From: Paraburkholderia sp. IMGN_8
GTDB taxonomy: Bacteria; Pseudomonadota; Gammaproteobacteria; Burkholderiales; Burkholderiaceae
Length of the DNA: 64,000 bases
Reading direction: 5' to 3'
NCBI RefSeq assembly: GCF_038050405.1
Contig: NZ_CP150900.1
Coordinates: 3,534,001 to 3,598,000, forward strand
The translations under genes and the position numbers were made by a program. Below, piece by piece: positions 36,541 to 47,142 of this stretch; within the stretch, counting starts at the first letter, position 1; every line of letters starts with the position of its first letter. The notes under the pieces were generated by a model. That model was not told where the DNA came from. It saw nothing but the letters and a program-made list of their open reading frames with translations, and did no database searches.

Positions 36541-36801
36541 ATGCGCACCACCCGAGCCATCCACGCCGTCGAGCGCCTGAAAACCCGCAGCGGCAATCCG
36601 CTGTTCGCGGCGATCAGCTTGTCCGGCGGCCTGTTCTACCTGGTCGACCGATCCACCGGTACCGACAGGAAAGTGTCCGATCCGCTGACGCTCGACGACT
36701 TCGTCAAGTTCGTCGACGGTTTCGGCCCGCCGAAACCGCGCAAGGCGAGCAAGCTCGATATTGCTTTCGAAGAGCAGATCAGGAAGAGCAAGGGCGGTTG
36801 A
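36541..36801 (+). CDS. Small hypothetical protein
   Basis: 86 residues, no recognised domain. It reads like a small folded protein (LFAAISLSGGLFYLVDRSTG, then PLTLDDFVKFVDGFG) with a basic C-terminus (RKASKLDIAFEEQIRKSKGG). A TACAGT box about 30 bases upstream of the ATG could be a -10. Codon use is like that of real genes here, which is why I keep it. It is convergent with the oxidoreductase gene. Confidence 0.65.
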   Translation: MRTTRAIHAVERLKTRSGNPLFAAISLSGGLFYLVDRSTGTDRKVSDPLTLDDFVKFVDGFGPPKPRKASKLDIAFEEQIRKSKGG

Positions 36802-36831
36802 GTAGCGCTTATCGTCACGCTTTTTGCATGC

Positions 36832-37983
36832 TCACCGCTTGCCGATGTCACGCCACCGCCCGTCCGCCGCATTGCTCGCCAGCACCGCGTCGATGAAAAG
36901 CAAGCCGGCCACGCCGTCGTCTACCGTTGCAAGTAGCCGGCTTTCCGCAGGAAGCGCTTCACCCGCATCCAGCGCCTCGATCTGCGACGCCGCATCCTTG
37001 TACAACTGCGCGAACGCTTCCAGGTAACCCTCGGGGTGTCCGGGCGGTACGCGTGTTGCGTGTGCGGCGATCGCGCTATTCACACGACCACGCGTCACGC
37101 GCTCTGACGAACCGCCCAACGGCGTAAGCCAAAGCTCATTCGGATTCTCCTGATCGAAACTCAGTCCCGCCCTGGTTCCGTACACCCTTAAGCGCAACGC
37201 GTTCTCCGCGCCGCTCGCCACCTGACTCGCCCACAACATGCCGCGTGCACCGTTCGGATAGCGCAGCATCGCCTGCACGTGATCGTCGATGCGGCGCCCC
37301 GGTACGAAGGTATGCAACTCCGCGGATAACGATAACGGCGTCATTCCCGTGACGAATGCGGCGAGGTGATACGCGTGCGTGCCGATGTCGCCGAGACAGC
37401 CGGCGGGGCCCGCTAACGATGGGTCCGTGCGCCAGCCCGCCTGTTTGTTCGTGCCGCTCGTTTCTATTGGCTCAGCCAACCAGTCCTGCGCATATTCGAC
37501 TTGCACCACACGTATGTCGCCAAGCTCGCCTCTTTCGACAAGTTCACGAGCGTGACGCACCAGCGGATAGCCGGAATACGTATGCGTCAATGCAAACAGC
37601 TTGTTCTTCTCGCGAGCGAGCTTCGCCAGCGCCTCGCCTTCGGCCAGCGATACCGCCAACGGTTTATCGCAGATCACGTGAATCCCGGCTTCGAGAAAGG
37701 CCGTCGCCACCGGCGCATGCAGATGGTTCGGCGTGACGATCGCAACCGCATCGATACCGTCGTCGCGCGCGGCTTCGGCGCGCGCCATCTCGCGCCAGTC
37801 CGCATAGCTGCGAGCGATACCGGCTTCATCGGCGCTCGCTTGCGCTCGTCGCGGATCGGATGACAACGCACCCGCCACCAGTTCGAAGCGATCGTCGAGC
37901 CGCGCGGCGACCCGATGCACCGCGCCGATAAACGCGCCCTGCCCGCCGCCGACCATGCCTAATCTGAGCCTTCTTCGTGGCAT
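36832..37983 (-). CDS. Gfo/Idh/MocA family NAD(P)-dependent oxidoreductase
   Basis: 383 residues. N-terminal Rossmann domain begins [40 protein letters not shown] and the catalytic-site-type [16 protein letters not shown] follow, then the C-terminal alpha/beta domain. It should oxidise a sugar or cyclitol hydroxyl; the substrate is unknown. The start at 37983 has AAGGAG eleven bases upstream; the frame continues to 38277 but overlaps the next gene. It is last in a leftward sugar operon. Confidence 0.9.
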   Translation of the reverse strand: MPRRRLRLGMVGGGQGAFIGAVHRVAARLDDRFELVAGALSSDPRRAQASADEAGIARSYADWREMARAEAARDDGIDAVAIVTPNHLHAPVATAFLEAGIHVICDKPLAVSLAEGEALAKLAREKNKLFALTHTYSGYPLVRHARELVERGELGDIRVVQVEYAQDWLAEPIETSGTNKQAGWRTDPSLAGPAGCLGDIGTHAYHLAAFVTGMTPLSLSAELHTFVPGRRIDDHVQAMLRYPNGARGMLWASQVASGAENALRLRVYGTRAGLSFDQENPNELWLTPLGGSSERVTRGRVNSAIAAHATRVPPGHPEGYLEAFAQLYKDAASQIEALDAGEALPAESRLLATVDDGVAGLLFIDAVLASNAADGRWRDIGKR

Positions 37984-38012
37984 CGCCCTTGCTCCTTTGC
38001 GATCGATCGTAG

Positions 38013-39062
38013 TCAAATGCCCAGCACGCGTTTCAACTGGTCCGCGTCCACGCCACTGCCCGCGAAATCGTCGAACGCGTGCTCGGCCACACGAATGATG
38101 TGCCGGCGAATGAACTCCGCGCCCTCGCGTGCGCCGTCCTGTGGATGCTTCAACGCGCACTCCCATTCCAGCACCGCCCAGCCGGGAAAGTCGTACTGCG
38201 CCATCTTCGAGAAGATCGCGCCGAAATCGATCTGGCCGTCGCCCAGCGAGCGGAAGCGACCCGCGCGTTCGACCCAACCGCTATAGCCGCCGTACACGCC
38301 TTGCTTACCGTTCGGACGAAACTCCGCGTCCTTCACATGGAACGCCTTGATGCGCTTGTGATAGATGTCGATGAACGCGAGGTAGTCGAGTTGCTGCAAC
38401 ACGAAGTGGCTCGGATCGTAGAGGATGTTCGCGCGCGAGTGCTGCTTCACTGCGTCGAGAAAGCGCTCGAAGGTCACGCCGTCGTGCAGGTCCTCACCCG
38501 GATGCAGTTCATAGCAAACGTCGACACCGGCTTCGTCGAAGGCATCGAGAATCGGGGTCCAGCGGCGCGCAAGTTCGTCGAACGCCGCTTCGACCAGACC
38601 TGCCGGACGCTGCGGCCACGGGTACAGATACGGCCAGGCCAGCGCGCCGGAAAACGACACGTGTGCATTCAACCCCAAACGCTGCGACGCCTTCGCCGCC
38701 AGCTTCATCTGCCCGATCGCCCATTGCGTGCGCGCAGCGGGATTCCCGCGCACATGGGGCGCGGCAAAGCCGTCGAACAACACGTCGTAGGCCGGATGCA
38801 CGGCTACTAGCTGCCCTTGCAGATGCGTCGACAGTTCGGTGATCGTTACGCCCGCATCCTCGACGATCTCCTGCAACTCGTCGCAATACGTCTGGCTCGC
38901 CGCCGCCTGTTCGAGATCGATCAGGCGCGCGTCGCACGGCACCTGAATGCCCTTGAAGCCAAGACTCGCGGCCCAGCCGGCCAGATGCGCGAGGTTGTCG
39001 AACGGCACCTCGTCACCCATGAACTGAGCCAGAAAGATCGCCGGCCCTTTGATGGTTTTCAT
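38013..39062 (-). CDS. Sugar phosphate isomerase/epimerase (xylose-isomerase-like TIM barrel)
   Basis: 349 residues of the AP-endonuclease-2/IolE-like TIM-barrel family. Visible parts: LAGWAASLGFKGIQVPCDAR, VTITELSTHLQGQ, VCYELHPGEDLHDG (metal Glu/His), NILYDPSHFVLQQLD and AFHVKDAEFRPNG. Such enzymes often work on the 3-keto or inosose product of a partner Gfo/Idh/MocA dehydrogenase, which is the next gene, 29 bases away. Confidence 0.88.
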   Translation of the reverse strand: MKTIKGPAIFLAQFMGDEVPFDNLAHLAGWAASLGFKGIQVPCDARLIDLEQAAASQTYCDELQEIVEDAGVTITELSTHLQGQLVAVHPAYDVLFDGFAAPHVRGNPAARTQWAIGQMKLAAKASQRLGLNAHVSFSGALAWPYLYPWPQRPAGLVEAAFDELARRWTPILDAFDEAGVDVCYELHPGEDLHDGVTFERFLDAVKQHSRANILYDPSHFVLQQLDYLAFIDIYHKRIKAFHVKDAEFRPNGKQGVYGGYSGWVERAGRFRSLGDGQIDFGAIFSKMAQYDFPGWAVLEWECALKHPQDGAREGAEFIRRHIIRVAEHAFDDFAGSGVDADQLKRVLGI

Positions 39063-39138
39063 CGTACGGCTCCTCGAACGACGTCACGCTCGCATCGTCC
39101 ATGCCAGTCACCCAATGCGAGCGTGCCCCGGATACCAA

Positions 39139-40101
39139 TCAGAATGGCGAGTCCGGGAAATAGAACTGCTGCGCGTTTTCCTTCGTGATCAGCACGGACG
39201 GAATGATCGTCGTCGGCGGCAGCTTGTCGCCCTTCAAACGCGCTTCGGCGGTGAGCTTGATGGCGTCGTAGATGAATTTCGGCGAGTACGACACGTCGGC
39301 CTTGATCAGCGGCGCGCTGTCCATCACGTTCTTCACCATGCCCTTCGAGCCCGCGCCGCCGAACACGATCTTGATGTCGGCGCGCTTCGCCTGATCGATC
39401 GCCTTGATGACGCCGACTGCCATGTCGTCGTCGGCGGCCCACACGGCGTCGATGTGTTTGAAGCGCGTCAGGTAGTCCTGCATCACCTTGAACGCGTCGT
39501 CGCGATTCCAGTTCGCGTACTTGGCGTCGAGAATCCTGATGTTCGGATACGCCTTCAGCACACCCGTAAACGCGGTCCAGCGCTCGTTGTCGAGCGTCGT
39601 CGGGATGCCTCGCAGCGCGACGATGTCACCTTTGCCGTCGAGCGCCTTCGCCAGATATTCGGCGGGAATCTTGCCGAACGCGGTGTTGTCGCCGGCGACA
39701 TAGGCGTCCTGTGCGCTGGTGTCGGTCAGGCCGCGATCGACCACCGTCACGTAGATGCCCTTCTTCTTCACCTGCGCGACCGGCTGCGTCAACGAAGCCG
39801 ATTCGAACGGGAAAATCACCAGCGCGTTGATCTTGTTGACCGTCACCAGATCCTGCAACTGGTTCGCCTGTTCGGGCGCGCCCGCCGCGGTCTTCACGAT
39901 CACTTTCAGATCGGGGTGCGCCTTCTCCAGATCGCTTTTAGCCTTGTTCGCCCACCAGACGATGCCGCCTGTGAAGCCGTGGTCGGCCGTCGGAATCGCG
40001 ACGCCCAGCGTGACTTTCTCATCGGCTCGCGCAACGCCCGCCGTACCCAGTATCCCCAACGCCAGCATGCCGGCGCTCACCGCTCGAATGACCTGCTTCA
40101 T
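39139..40101 (-). CDS. Sugar ABC transporter substrate-binding protein (RbsB-like)
   Basis: 320 residues with signal peptide ([20 protein letters not shown]) and a type I periplasmic-binding fold: [20 protein letters not shown] (first part), [20 protein letters not shown] and [19 protein letters not shown]. It belongs to the ribose/xylose/inositol group. I start at ATG 40101, with GGAG nine bases upstream; the frame is open to 40203. The ligand cannot be told. Confidence 0.92.
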   Translation of the reverse strand: MKQVIRAVSAGMLALGILGTAGVARADEKVTLGVAIPTADHGFTGGIVWWANKAKSDLEKAHPDLKVIVKTAAGAPEQANQLQDLVTVNKINALVIFPFESASLTQPVAQVKKKGIYVTVVDRGLTDTSAQDAYVAGDNTAFGKIPAEYLAKALDGKGDIVALRGIPTTLDNERWTAFTGVLKAYPNIRILDAKYANWNRDDAFKVMQDYLTRFKHIDAVWAADDDMAVGVIKAIDQAKRADIKIVFGGAGSKGMVKNVMDSAPLIKADVSYSPKFIYDAIKLTAEARLKGDKLPPTTIIPSVLITKENAQQFYFPDSPF

Positions 40102-40189
40102 GGTTGTGTCTCCTAATGTGAGGCGTTCATGCGCCCCGATTCTGGAACCTGCCGCTGACGCTACTGTTTCGCCATTTGAAGCACTACGC

Positions 40190-41203
40190 CTACCGCCGCC
40201 CACGCTGCACGAACGCGACGAAGATAATCACCACACCCTGCACCGCCGCGTTCAGATACACGCTGATGATGCTGGTCAGATTCAGAATGTTCGCGATCAC
40301 CGAAAGCAGGATTGCGCCGATCACCGTGCCGATCACGCGCCCTTCGCCGCCTTTCAGCGCGGTGCCGCCCACCACTACGGATGCGATTGCCTCGAGTTCC
40401 CACAGCAAGCCGGTGGTCGGCGTGGCCGAGCCGAGCCGCGGCACATACAGCACGGTCGCCACGCCGACGCAGATGCCGAGCAGCACGTAGGTGACGATCT
40501 TGACCTTATCGACGCGAATCGCCGCATAACGCGCGACCTGTTCGTTCGAGCCGATCGCCTGCACATGCCGGCCGAACGCGGTGCGATTCAGGATCAACGT
40601 GCCGCCAGCGGCAACGATCAGAAACACCCAGATCGGTACAGGCACGCCAAACAGGCTCGCGTAGTAAACCGGCCCATAGAGATCGGACAACGAGTTATCC
40701 AAGGTCAGCGCGCCGCCATCGGCGAGCCACGTCAGCACCGCGCGAAAAATGCCTAAAGTGCCCAACGTGACGATGAACGGTTCGATACGTCCTTTGGTAA
40801 TCAGCAAACCGTGCGCGCAGCCGAACAATCCGCCGAGCACCAGCGCGAGCACGATGCCTAGCGTCACAATCAGCAACGGCGCGAACGTGTGCCCGCCGGC
40901 ACCGGCCGCCAGCCCGTTCATCAGCCAGATCATGCTGCCCGCGATCAGCGCCGCCATCGAGCCGACCGACAGATCGATGCCGCCCGAAATGATCACGAAG
41001 GTCATGCCGACCGCGATGATGCCGATGAACGACGTGCGCGTGAGCACGTTCATCAGGTTGTCGAGCGTCGCGAAATCGCGATTGAGCAGCGTGCCGGTGA
41101 CGCACAGCACGATCAGGCCGGCGAGCGGCCCGAGCGCATACAGACGATGCGCGAACCGTAACGCGCGGCCGGATGGCGCCGCTTCAGTGGGTGCCGGTCG
41201 CAT
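40190..41203 (-). CDS. Sugar ABC transporter permease (RbsC-like)
   Basis: 337 residues with eight to ten hydrophobic helices of the BPD_transp_2 family. [20 protein letters not shown] is the signature of ribose-type permeases, and [20 protein letters not shown] is the coupling loop. Its start overlaps the end of the ATPase gene by 20 bases. Confidence 0.93.
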   Translation of the reverse strand: MRPAPTEAAPSGRALRFAHRLYALGPLAGLIVLCVTGTLLNRDFATLDNLMNVLTRTSFIGIIAVGMTFVIISGGIDLSVGSMAALIAGSMIWLMNGLAAGAGGHTFAPLLIVTLGIVLALVLGGLFGCAHGLLITKGRIEPFIVTLGTLGIFRAVLTWLADGGALTLDNSLSDLYGPVYYASLFGVPVPIWVFLIVAAGGTLILNRTAFGRHVQAIGSNEQVARYAAIRVDKVKIVTYVLLGICVGVATVLYVPRLGSATPTTGLLWELEAIASVVVGGTALKGGEGRVIGTVIGAILLSVIANILNLTSIISVYLNAAVQGVVIIFVAFVQRGRR

Positions 41204-42671
41204 GGGCGATCAACTCCTCTTCGGTCAGATGGTCGAGCGTGAGCGTCGCTTGCAGGCGTCCCGCGCGCATCACGGCGACGCGGTGGCACAAGCCGATCAG
41301 CTCGATCAGTTCGGATGAAATGACGATCACCGCGCGGCCCTGCGCGGCAAGACGATGGATCAGAAAATAGATATCGCGTTTCGCGCCGACATCGACGCCG
41401 CGGGTCGGCTCGTCGAGCACGATCACGTTCGGGTCGGGTTGCAGGAACTTGGCGAGCGCGAGCTTCTGCTGGTTGCCGCCGGAGAGCATGCGCGCGCGGC
41501 TCGACAGATCGCCGGTGCGAACGCCGAAGTCGCTCACGGCTTTAGTCAACGCCGCGCGCCCCGCTTTCAGATCGAGCAATGGATGCGCGTAGCGTTCGAG
41601 CGTCATTAGCGTGACGTTGTCTTGCAGGCTCAGGTTCACGTGCAGGCCTTTGCCTTTGCGATCCTCGCTCAGATACGTGAGACCGTGGCGCATCGCGTCG
41701 CGTGGATCTTTCAGATCGGCGTGGCGGCCCGCGATTTCGATGCGGCCCGCCGTGCGTTTGCGCAGTCCGATGATCGCTTCGAACGCTTCGGTGCGGCCCG
41801 CGCCGACAAGTCCCGCAAAGCCGAGCACTTCGCCGGCGCGGACGTCGAAGCTCAGGTCCTCGACCCAATCCGGTACGGCGAGGCTTTCGACTTTCAACGC
41901 GATCGGCGCGTCGGCGGGCACCGTGATCTTCTCAGGGAACATATCGGACACATCGCGCCCGACCATCAGATTCGCCATCTGCTGCCGCGCAAGTGCCGCC
42001 GTTTCGCTGCGCGCGACGAAGCGGCCGTCGCGCATCACGATCACTTCATCGGTCATGCGTTCGACTTCGTCGAGCTTGTGCGAGATATAGATGATGGTCA
42101 CGCCGTCGGCTTTGAGCTTCGCCATCAGCGTGAAGAGGCGTTCGGTTTCGGACGGCGTGAGCGTGGCGGTCGGTTCGTCCATGATCAACAGGCGCGCGCG
42201 GCGCGACAAAGCCTTGGCGATCTCCACCATCTGCTTTTCAGCGACGATCAGCTCCCGCACCTTCGTGTCCGGTGCTTTCTCGAGGCCGACTTGCGCAAGA
42301 TAACGCGTGGCGTCCGCACGCATTGCAGCATCGTCGACGAACCAGCCGCGCCGCTTCTCGTGGCCGAGATACATGTTCTGCGCGATCGTCAGATGCTCGG
42401 CGAGATTGAATTCCTGGTGAATCAGTACGATGCCGGCGGCTTCCGCATCGCGCGAGCCGATGAACTGCTGCGCGTGGCCGTCGACCAGCAAGGTGCCCGA
42501 CGTCGCTGTCTCATAGCCGGCGAGGATTTTCATCAGTGTCGATTTGCCCGCGCCGTTTTCGCCGAGCAATCCGTAGATACGGCCCGGGCTCAACTCGAAC
42601 GACACACCGTGCAGCACGCGCACCGGCCCGAAGTCTTTGCGGATATCGTCGAAGCGGACAGCGAGGCTCAT
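41184..42671 (-). CDS. Sugar ABC transporter ATP-binding protein (RbsA-like, two ABC domains)
   Basis: 495 residues with two nucleotide-binding halves. The first has Walker [15 protein letters not shown] and [11 protein letters not shown]; the second lacks a full Walker A ([14 protein letters not shown]) but has [16 protein letters not shown] and [12 protein letters not shown]. This uneven pair is normal for RbsA/XylG/MglA. It lies three bases after the LacI gene. Confidence 0.94.
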   Translation of the reverse strand: MSLAVRFDDIRKDFGPVRVLHGVSFELSPGRIYGLLGENGAGKSTLMKILAGYETATSGTLLVDGHAQQFIGSRDAEAAGIVLIHQEFNLAEHLTIAQNMYLGHEKRRGWFVDDAAMRADATRYLAQVGLEKAPDTKVRELIVAEKQMVEIAKALSRRARLLIMDEPTATLTPSETERLFTLMAKLKADGVTIIYISHKLDEVERMTDEVIVMRDGRFVARSETAALARQQMANLMVGRDVSDMFPEKITVPADAPIALKVESLAVPDWVEDLSFDVRAGEVLGFAGLVGAGRTEAFEAIIGLRKRTAGRIEIAGRHADLKDPRDAMRHGLTYLSEDRKGKGLHVNLSLQDNVTLMTLERYAHPLLDLKAGRAALTKAVSDFGVRTGDLSSRARMLSGGNQQKLALAKFLQPDPNVIVLDEPTRGVDVGAKRDIYFLIHRLAAQGRAVIVISSELIELIGLCHRVAVMRAGRLQATLTLDHLTEEELIAHATGTH

Positions 42672-42674
42672 CGC

Positions 42675-43739
42675 TTACGCGCTCCCGCGAATCACGAGCC
42701 GATGCGGCAGCAGCACGCCCGGCACGTTCGCCAACGGATTCGCGAGCCGCTGCAGCAGCAGGCGCGCGGCGGTTTCGCCGAGTTCGCGCATCGGCTGCGC
42801 GATGGTGGTGAGCGGCGGATCGATTTGCGCGGCGAGCGAAATGTCGTCGAAACCGACTACGGCGATGTCGTCCGGCACGCGCTTGCCGACGCTGCGCAAG
42901 CCGTGGATCACGCCGATCGCCAGCGTGTCCGACACCGCGAAGATCGCAGTCGGCGGCGGCGCCTGTTGCACCAGCGTCGCTGCGGCCGATGCGCCCGCTT
43001 CATAGTCGAGACTGTTCAGATTCATGCGCCAGTTCTCGTTCGGCGTAATGCCCGCTTCGCTCAACGCGTCGAGATAACCCTGCTGACGCTGCCGCGCATA
43101 GAGATAATCGACATCGGAATTGATCAACCCGATGCGCCGATGGCCGCGCGCGAGCAGATGCCGCACCGCGTCGCCCGCGGCCCGGTAGTTGTCGATGCCG
43201 ACGTACGGCACGCCGACCGCCGGGTCGAACTCGCAGCACGCGACCCACGGCAGCGCGCTGGATGCCTCGCCGAGCGCCTGCTGGATGGTCGCCGGATCGA
43301 GGCAGATCGCGCCGTCCGCGCGGCGGCGCCGCAGCAGATCGAAATAACTGCGCTCGCGGCCCGGGTCGGCGCCCGTGTCGCACAGCAGCATGAAATAGCC
43401 ATGCTGGCGCGCGACGCTGTCGATGCCGCGCACAATTTCAGCGTAGAACGGATTGCCGACGTCGGGCACCATCGTCAGCAGCAGGCGGCTTTCGGCGGTG
43501 CGCAGGTTGCGCGCCAGTTCGTTGACGCGATAGCCGCTGGCGTCGACGGCGGCCAATACCTTGTCGCGCGTGGCGGGCCGGACGTTCTCGTGGCCGTTCA
43601 GCACCCGCGACACCGTCGCCACCGACACCCCCGCCTGCTCGGCGACGCCGGCAATCGACATCCCGACGGACGGCTGGAGCGGCTGCGCCTCACGCCGCGG
43701 GCGCGCTTTGGACACCGTTTTGGACAACGCTTTGGACAA
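42675..43739 (-). CDS. LacI family transcriptional regulator of the sugar operon
   Basis: About 354 residues: LacI helix-turn-helix IAGVAEQAGVSVATVSRVLN and a ribose-binding-like effector domain (VPDVGNPFYAEIVRGID, VPYVGIDNYRAAGDAVRHL). The start is open: TTG 43739 has GAGG nine bases upstream; ATG 43661 would begin right at the HTH. Three TGTCCAAA repeats lie in the N-terminal codons if the TTG is used. A perfect palindromic operator lies 15 bases upstream. It is first in the operon it probably represses. Confidence 0.9.
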   Translation of the reverse strand: MSKALSKTVSKARPRREAQPLQPSVGMSIAGVAEQAGVSVATVSRVLNGHENVRPATRDKVLAAVDASGYRVNELARNLRTAESRLLLTMVPDVGNPFYAEIVRGIDSVARQHGYFMLLCDTGADPGRERSYFDLLRRRRADGAICLDPATIQQALGEASSALPWVACCEFDPAVGVPYVGIDNYRAAGDAVRHLLARGHRRIGLINSDVDYLYARQRQQGYLDALSEAGITPNENWRMNLNSLDYEAGASAAATLVQQAPPPTAIFAVSDTLAIGVIHGLRSVGKRVPDDIAVVGFDDISLAAQIDPPLTTIAQPMRELGETAARLLLQRLANPLANVPGVLLPHRLVIRGSA

Positions 43740-43753
43740 GTCGGTCTGCCTCA

Positions 43754-43777
43754 AAAAATGTAATCGATTACATTTTT
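43754..43777. promoter_or_regulatory. Palindromic LacI-family operator
   Basis: A perfect 24-base palindrome with core TGTAATCGATTACA and five A/T pairs on each side. The central CG and the TGTAA half-sites are of the LacI/GalR class. It lies just before the regulator gene, so autoregulation and control of the whole operon are likely. Confidence 0.85.
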
Positions 43778-43980
43778 GGACGATGCGAGCGGGAATCGCA
43801 AGGACAGATCGGTAGGGATTAACACGGAGTCGGCAAGCCGGCGCACTGCCCGCGACAGCGCGGGATCGTGCCGCGGTTTGGTACAATTCCACAGTTACCC
43901 TGCCGTGGCCCGGCTCCAGATGGACACCGCTCGCCACTCGTCAGTGGCACAAATCGCCAAACCAAACCGCCGAACCCACC

Positions 43981-44634
43981 ATGAATATCGAGCAAGCGCG
44001 TTTCAACATGATCGAACAGCAGATCCGCCCCTGGGAAGTGCTCGACCAGGACGTGCTGAATCTGCTCTCGATCGTCAAGCGTGAAAACTTTGTCCCCGCC
44101 GTGTACCGCGATCTGGCTTTCGTCGACTTCGAAGTGCCGCTGCCGGCCAGCCAGCACATGCTGGCGCCGCGCGTCGAGGCGCGCGTGCTGCAGGAACTGG
44201 AGGTGAAGAAGCACGAAAGCGTGCTCGAAATCGGCGCCGGCTCGGGTTACATGGCGGCCCTGCTCGCGCATCGCGCGCAGCACGTGCTGACGGTCGATAT
44301 CGAACCGGAACTGGCGGAACTGGCAAAGAACAACCTGACCGCCAACGGCGTGCTGAACGCCGAAGTCGCCACCGGCGACGCATCGCGCGGCTGGGCTGAC
44401 GCGGCACCGTACGACGTGATCTGCGTGTCGGGCGGCCTGCCGGTGCTGCCGCAGGACATCCTCGAACAACTGAAGGTGGGCGGCCGTCTGGCGGCTTTCG
44501 TCGGCACCGCGCCTGTCATGAAAGCGCAGATCATCACGCGCATCGACGAAACGCAATACCGCATCGCCGACGTATTCGAAACTTACGTCGAGCCGCTGAT
44601 CAATGCGGTGCAGCCGCCGCGCTTCAAGTTCTAA
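43981..44634 (+). CDS. Protein-L-isoaspartate O-methyltransferase family protein
   Basis: 217 residues of the PCMT family with the SAM-binding motif VLEIGAGSGYMAALLAH and the N-terminal FNMIEQQIRPWEVLD. The substrate-loop stretches of true isoaspartyl repair enzymes (TISQPYIVA-like) are replaced here by PASQHMLAPRVEARVLQ, so repair activity is not certain. The gene is followed 58 bases later by a rhodanese gene; this pair often precedes a tolC-type gene in beta-proteobacteria, but not here. A TACAAT box lies near 43882. Confidence 0.85.
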   Translation: MNIEQARFNMIEQQIRPWEVLDQDVLNLLSIVKRENFVPAVYRDLAFVDFEVPLPASQHMLAPRVEARVLQELEVKKHESVLEIGAGSGYMAALLAHRAQHVLTVDIEPELAELAKNNLTANGVLNAEVATGDASRGWADAAPYDVICVSGGLPVLPQDILEQLKVGGRLAAFVGTAPVMKAQIITRIDETQYRIADVFETYVEPLINAVQPPRFKF

Positions 44635-44692
44635 GTAACCTGCAACCTGAAGTGTCGCTGGTCCGCCGCAATCTGAACTGGATGTCTTGCTG

Positions 44693-45016
44693 ATGCAAAA
44701 TCTGTCCGCTCCCGCGCTCGCCGAATGGCTCGCCGATCAATCGCGTCCCGCGCCCGTGCTGCTCGACGTGCGCGAGCCGTGGGAAATCCAGACGGCGTCG
44801 ATCGCCGGCGCCGTGTCGATCCCCATGCGTGAGATTCCCGCGCGCAGCGAAGAACTCGACGACGACGCGCAAATCGTCTGCGTCTGCCACCACGGCGCGC
44901 GCAGCGCCCAGGTCGCGATGTTCCTCGAGTCGCGCGGCCACACTAACGTCTTCAATCTGCAAGGCGGGATCGACGCGTGGTCGCGGCAAGTCGATCCGTC
45001 TGTTCCTATCTACTGA
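44693..45016 (+). CDS. Rhodanese-like domain protein (single domain)
   Basis: 107 residues. The active-site loop is C65-HHGARS in VCVCHHGARSAQVAMFL, and VLLDVREPWEIQTASIAGA and NLQGGIDAWSRQVD are typical. It would carry sulfur as a persulfide on C65 in the cytosol; partner unknown. The ATG at 44693 is preferred over a TTG at 44687. A dispersed repeat begins some 25 bases after the stop. Confidence 0.9.
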   Translation: MQNLSAPALAEWLADQSRPAPVLLDVREPWEIQTASIAGAVSIPMREIPARSEELDDDAQIVCVCHHGARSAQVAMFLESRGHTNVFNLQGGIDAWSRQVDPSVPIY

Positions 45017-45044
45017 CTTCTGACGCGGCGCTATTTGGTTGTTT

Positions 45045-45315
45045 GCCTACGGCGTTGCCTTTCCTTGCTTTCTTATTGGTTTATTAGCGTTCCCCCTGTG
45101 CGGGGGGCACCTACTTTTCTTTGCCGGCCGCAAAGAAAAGTAGGCAAAAGAAAGCGGCTCAAACCGCCAATTCTTAAGCGGGTCCCCTGGCTTGGAGGAG
45201 GCAGTGGAGCATCTGGAATCGGTGCTCTCGCACACTCCGCGCTTGTGACAAGGCAGTCATTCTTCCGGCGGCGCTGCGCGCGCCGCTGCGGTACTTCACA
45301 AAACCGCCGGCCAGT
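45045..45315 (+). repeat. Dispersed repeat, single arm B (type I)
   Basis: It runs from TTGCCTACGGCGTTGCCTTT through TTATTGGTTTATTAGCG, a hairpin at 45110-45144 with arms CCTACTTTTCTTTGC / GCAAAGAAAAGTAGG, the CGCCAATTCTTAAGCG and GGAGCATCTGGAATCGGTG blocks, to the type I module. The hairpin arms differ from copy A on both sides together. There is no inverted partner arm. The frame of 107 residues across it is not a convincing gene. Confidence 0.9.
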
Positions 45316-45460
45316 TTTGATGCCCGCGTTTCGCCTGGTACGGGCAATGTTTCTTTAAATAGATATCCCTGATGGCCTCGCTCGCCCCCGCCAGTTCGGA
45401 TCGTCCTGCCTCGCTTGCGAACAATGCAGGATGCAAACACCCTTCCGCAGATGTCGCCCC
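45316..45460. other. Spacer between repeat B and the aminotransferase gene
   Basis: About 145 bases with no gene, hairpin or promoter that I can support. The + strand turns rich in A and C toward the aminotransferase end. Confidence 0.3.
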
Positions 45461-46792
45461 CTAAGCCGTCTCCTTCAACACTTCGGCAACGGTCCTGAAT
45501 ATCTCCTCGATCTGCGCCTCCTCGATAATCAGCGGCGGCGAAAACGCCAGAATGTCACCGGTATAACGCGTCAATACGCCCTTCTCGTAGCAGCGCACAA
45601 AAACATCATAAGCACGCGCGCCGGGCGATCCGGCACGCGGCGCCAATTCCACCCCACCCACTAACCCAAGATTGCGCACATCGATCACGTGCCGTTCGCC
45701 ACGCAGCTTGTGAATCGCTGTCTCGAAGATCGGCGCCATCCGCGCGGCCCGTTCGAACAACTGTTCCCGCTCATACAGATCAATCGTCGCGCAAGCCGCG
45801 GCCGCGGCAATCGGGTGTCCCGAATACGTATACCCATGAAACAGTTCGATACCGCCCGGCGCGCCATTCACGATCGAATCGTGAATCCTCGCGCTGGCGG
45901 CGACGGCGCCCATCGGCGCGGCGGCATTGTTGGTGCCCTTGGCCATCGTCAACATGTCCGGCGTCACGCCGAAATACTGCGCCGCGAATGGCGCACCTAA
46001 GCGCCCCCACCCGGTGATCACTTCGTCGAAGATCAGCAGGATGCCGTGCTTGTCGCAGATCTCGCGCAGCCGCTGCAAATAGCCTTGCGGCGGAATCAGC
46101 ACGCCGGTCGAGCCGGCCACAGGTTCGACGATCACCGCGGCAATCGTCGACGCATCGTGCAGCGTGACGAGCCTCTCCAGTTCGTCGGCGAGATGCGCGC
46201 CCCACGCCGGCTGTCCTTTGGAGAACGCCGCCTCCTTGATGTTCAGCGTATGCGGCAAATGATCGACTGAGGGCAGCAGCGCGCCTGAAAACGCCTTGCG
46301 GTTCGGCGCAATGCCGCCCACCGAAATCCCGCCGAAGCCGACGCCGTGATAGCCGCGCTCGCGGCCGATGAAGCGTGTGCGCTGCCCTTCGCCACGCGAG
46401 AGATGGTAGGCCAGGGCGATTTTCAGCGCGGTATCGACAGCCTCCGAACCCGAGTTCGCGAAGAAGATGTGCTTCAGATCGCCCGGCGTATGCCGCGCGA
46501 TTTTGGTGGCGGCCTCGAAAGCCTTCGGGTGCCCCATCTGAAAAGTCGGCGCGAAATCCATTTCGGCCGCCTGGGCCTGCACCGCCGCCACGATCTCGTC
46601 GCGGCAGTGCCCGGCGTTGACGCACCACAGGCCCGCGGTGCCGTCGAGAATGCGCCGGCCATCGTGCGACGTGTAGTACATGCCCTTCGCGCTTGCCAGC
46701 AGCCGCGGCGCGCTCTTGAACTGGCGGTTCGCGGTGAAGGGCATCCAGAACGCGGACATATCGGGTGGCTTGGCGGTGGCGCGCTCTTTCAT
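45461..46792 (-). CDS. Class III aminotransferase (omega-amino acid--pyruvate type)
   Basis: 443 residues. N-terminal block FWMPFTANRQFKSAPRLLAS is that of beta-alanine/omega-amino acid:pyruvate transaminases; GSEAVDTALKIALAYH binds PLP phosphate, LIFDEVITGWGRLG holds the PLP Asp, and the Schiff-base Lys is in MLTMAKGTNNAAAPMG. The start ATG 46792 has GAGGAG eight bases upstream; the open frame to 47110 is noncoding. It is divergent from urtA. Confidence 0.92.
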   Translation of the reverse strand: MKERATAKPPDMSAFWMPFTANRQFKSAPRLLASAKGMYYTSHDGRRILDGTAGLWCVNAGHCRDEIVAAVQAQAAEMDFAPTFQMGHPKAFEAATKIARHTPGDLKHIFFANSGSEAVDTALKIALAYHLSRGEGQRTRFIGRERGYHGVGFGGISVGGIAPNRKAFSGALLPSVDHLPHTLNIKEAAFSKGQPAWGAHLADELERLVTLHDASTIAAVIVEPVAGSTGVLIPPQGYLQRLREICDKHGILLIFDEVITGWGRLGAPFAAQYFGVTPDMLTMAKGTNNAAAPMGAVAASARIHDSIVNGAPGGIELFHGYTYSGHPIAAAAACATIDLYEREQLFERAARMAPIFETAIHKLRGERHVIDVRNLGLVGGVELAPRAGSPGARAYDVFVRCYEKGVLTRYTGDILAFSPPLIIEEAQIEEIFRTVAEVLKETA

Positions 46793-47142
46793 GTCGGGTC
46801 TCCTCGCGTGGGTGGTCTTCCAGTGTAGGCAGAGCGCGACGCATGCACAAAGGGGCGGCGCACATGCACCGCGCTCGCCCGCTGGCGGATCGGCACGCTT
46901 CGTTGCAGCGCCACACGCACCGCAACGAGGCGAACAGGCCACGTGTGCACCACTTTCGCGCCGCATTACGCATAACACCGATGCCCGGCCACCGCGCCGC
47001 AGCACGCAAGACGCGGAGTTCTCGCCGGATGCATCGCTTGGCATGTGCCTTGCAGTACACAAGCGGCAAGTCAAGCGGGACAAGCCCTGCTGGCTGAAAT
47101 CGACGCCCATAAACGTTCACCATCAATGGCAAGGGGATATAC
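46793..47142. other. Divergent spacer between aminotransferase and urtA
   Basis: 350 bases without a gene. Besides the sigma-54 promoter at 47039-47054 it holds TGCACC half sites at 46865-46870 and 46946-46951 that resemble NtrC half sites, though no complete TGCACC-N5-GGTGCA dyad is present. Confidence 0.55.
47039..47054 (+). promoter_or_regulatory. Sigma-54 promoter of urtA
   Basis: TGGCATG-TGCC-TTGCA matches the -24/-12 consensus TGGCAYR-N4-TTGCW at every position. The GG and GC pairs are 12 bases apart as required. Start of transcription would fall near 47066, some 77 bases before the urtA ATG. Nitrogen control through NtrC is the expected route for a urea importer. Confidence 0.85.

Noticed and set aside
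45035..45358. Reading frame of 107 residues across repeat B, with similar frames at 52291-52617 and 52612-52935
   Set aside because: They share the LKRVPWLGGGSGASGIG-like stretch only because the DNA repeats. The frame is broken in copies A and D, there is no ribosome site, and the conserved feature is the hairpin, not the protein.
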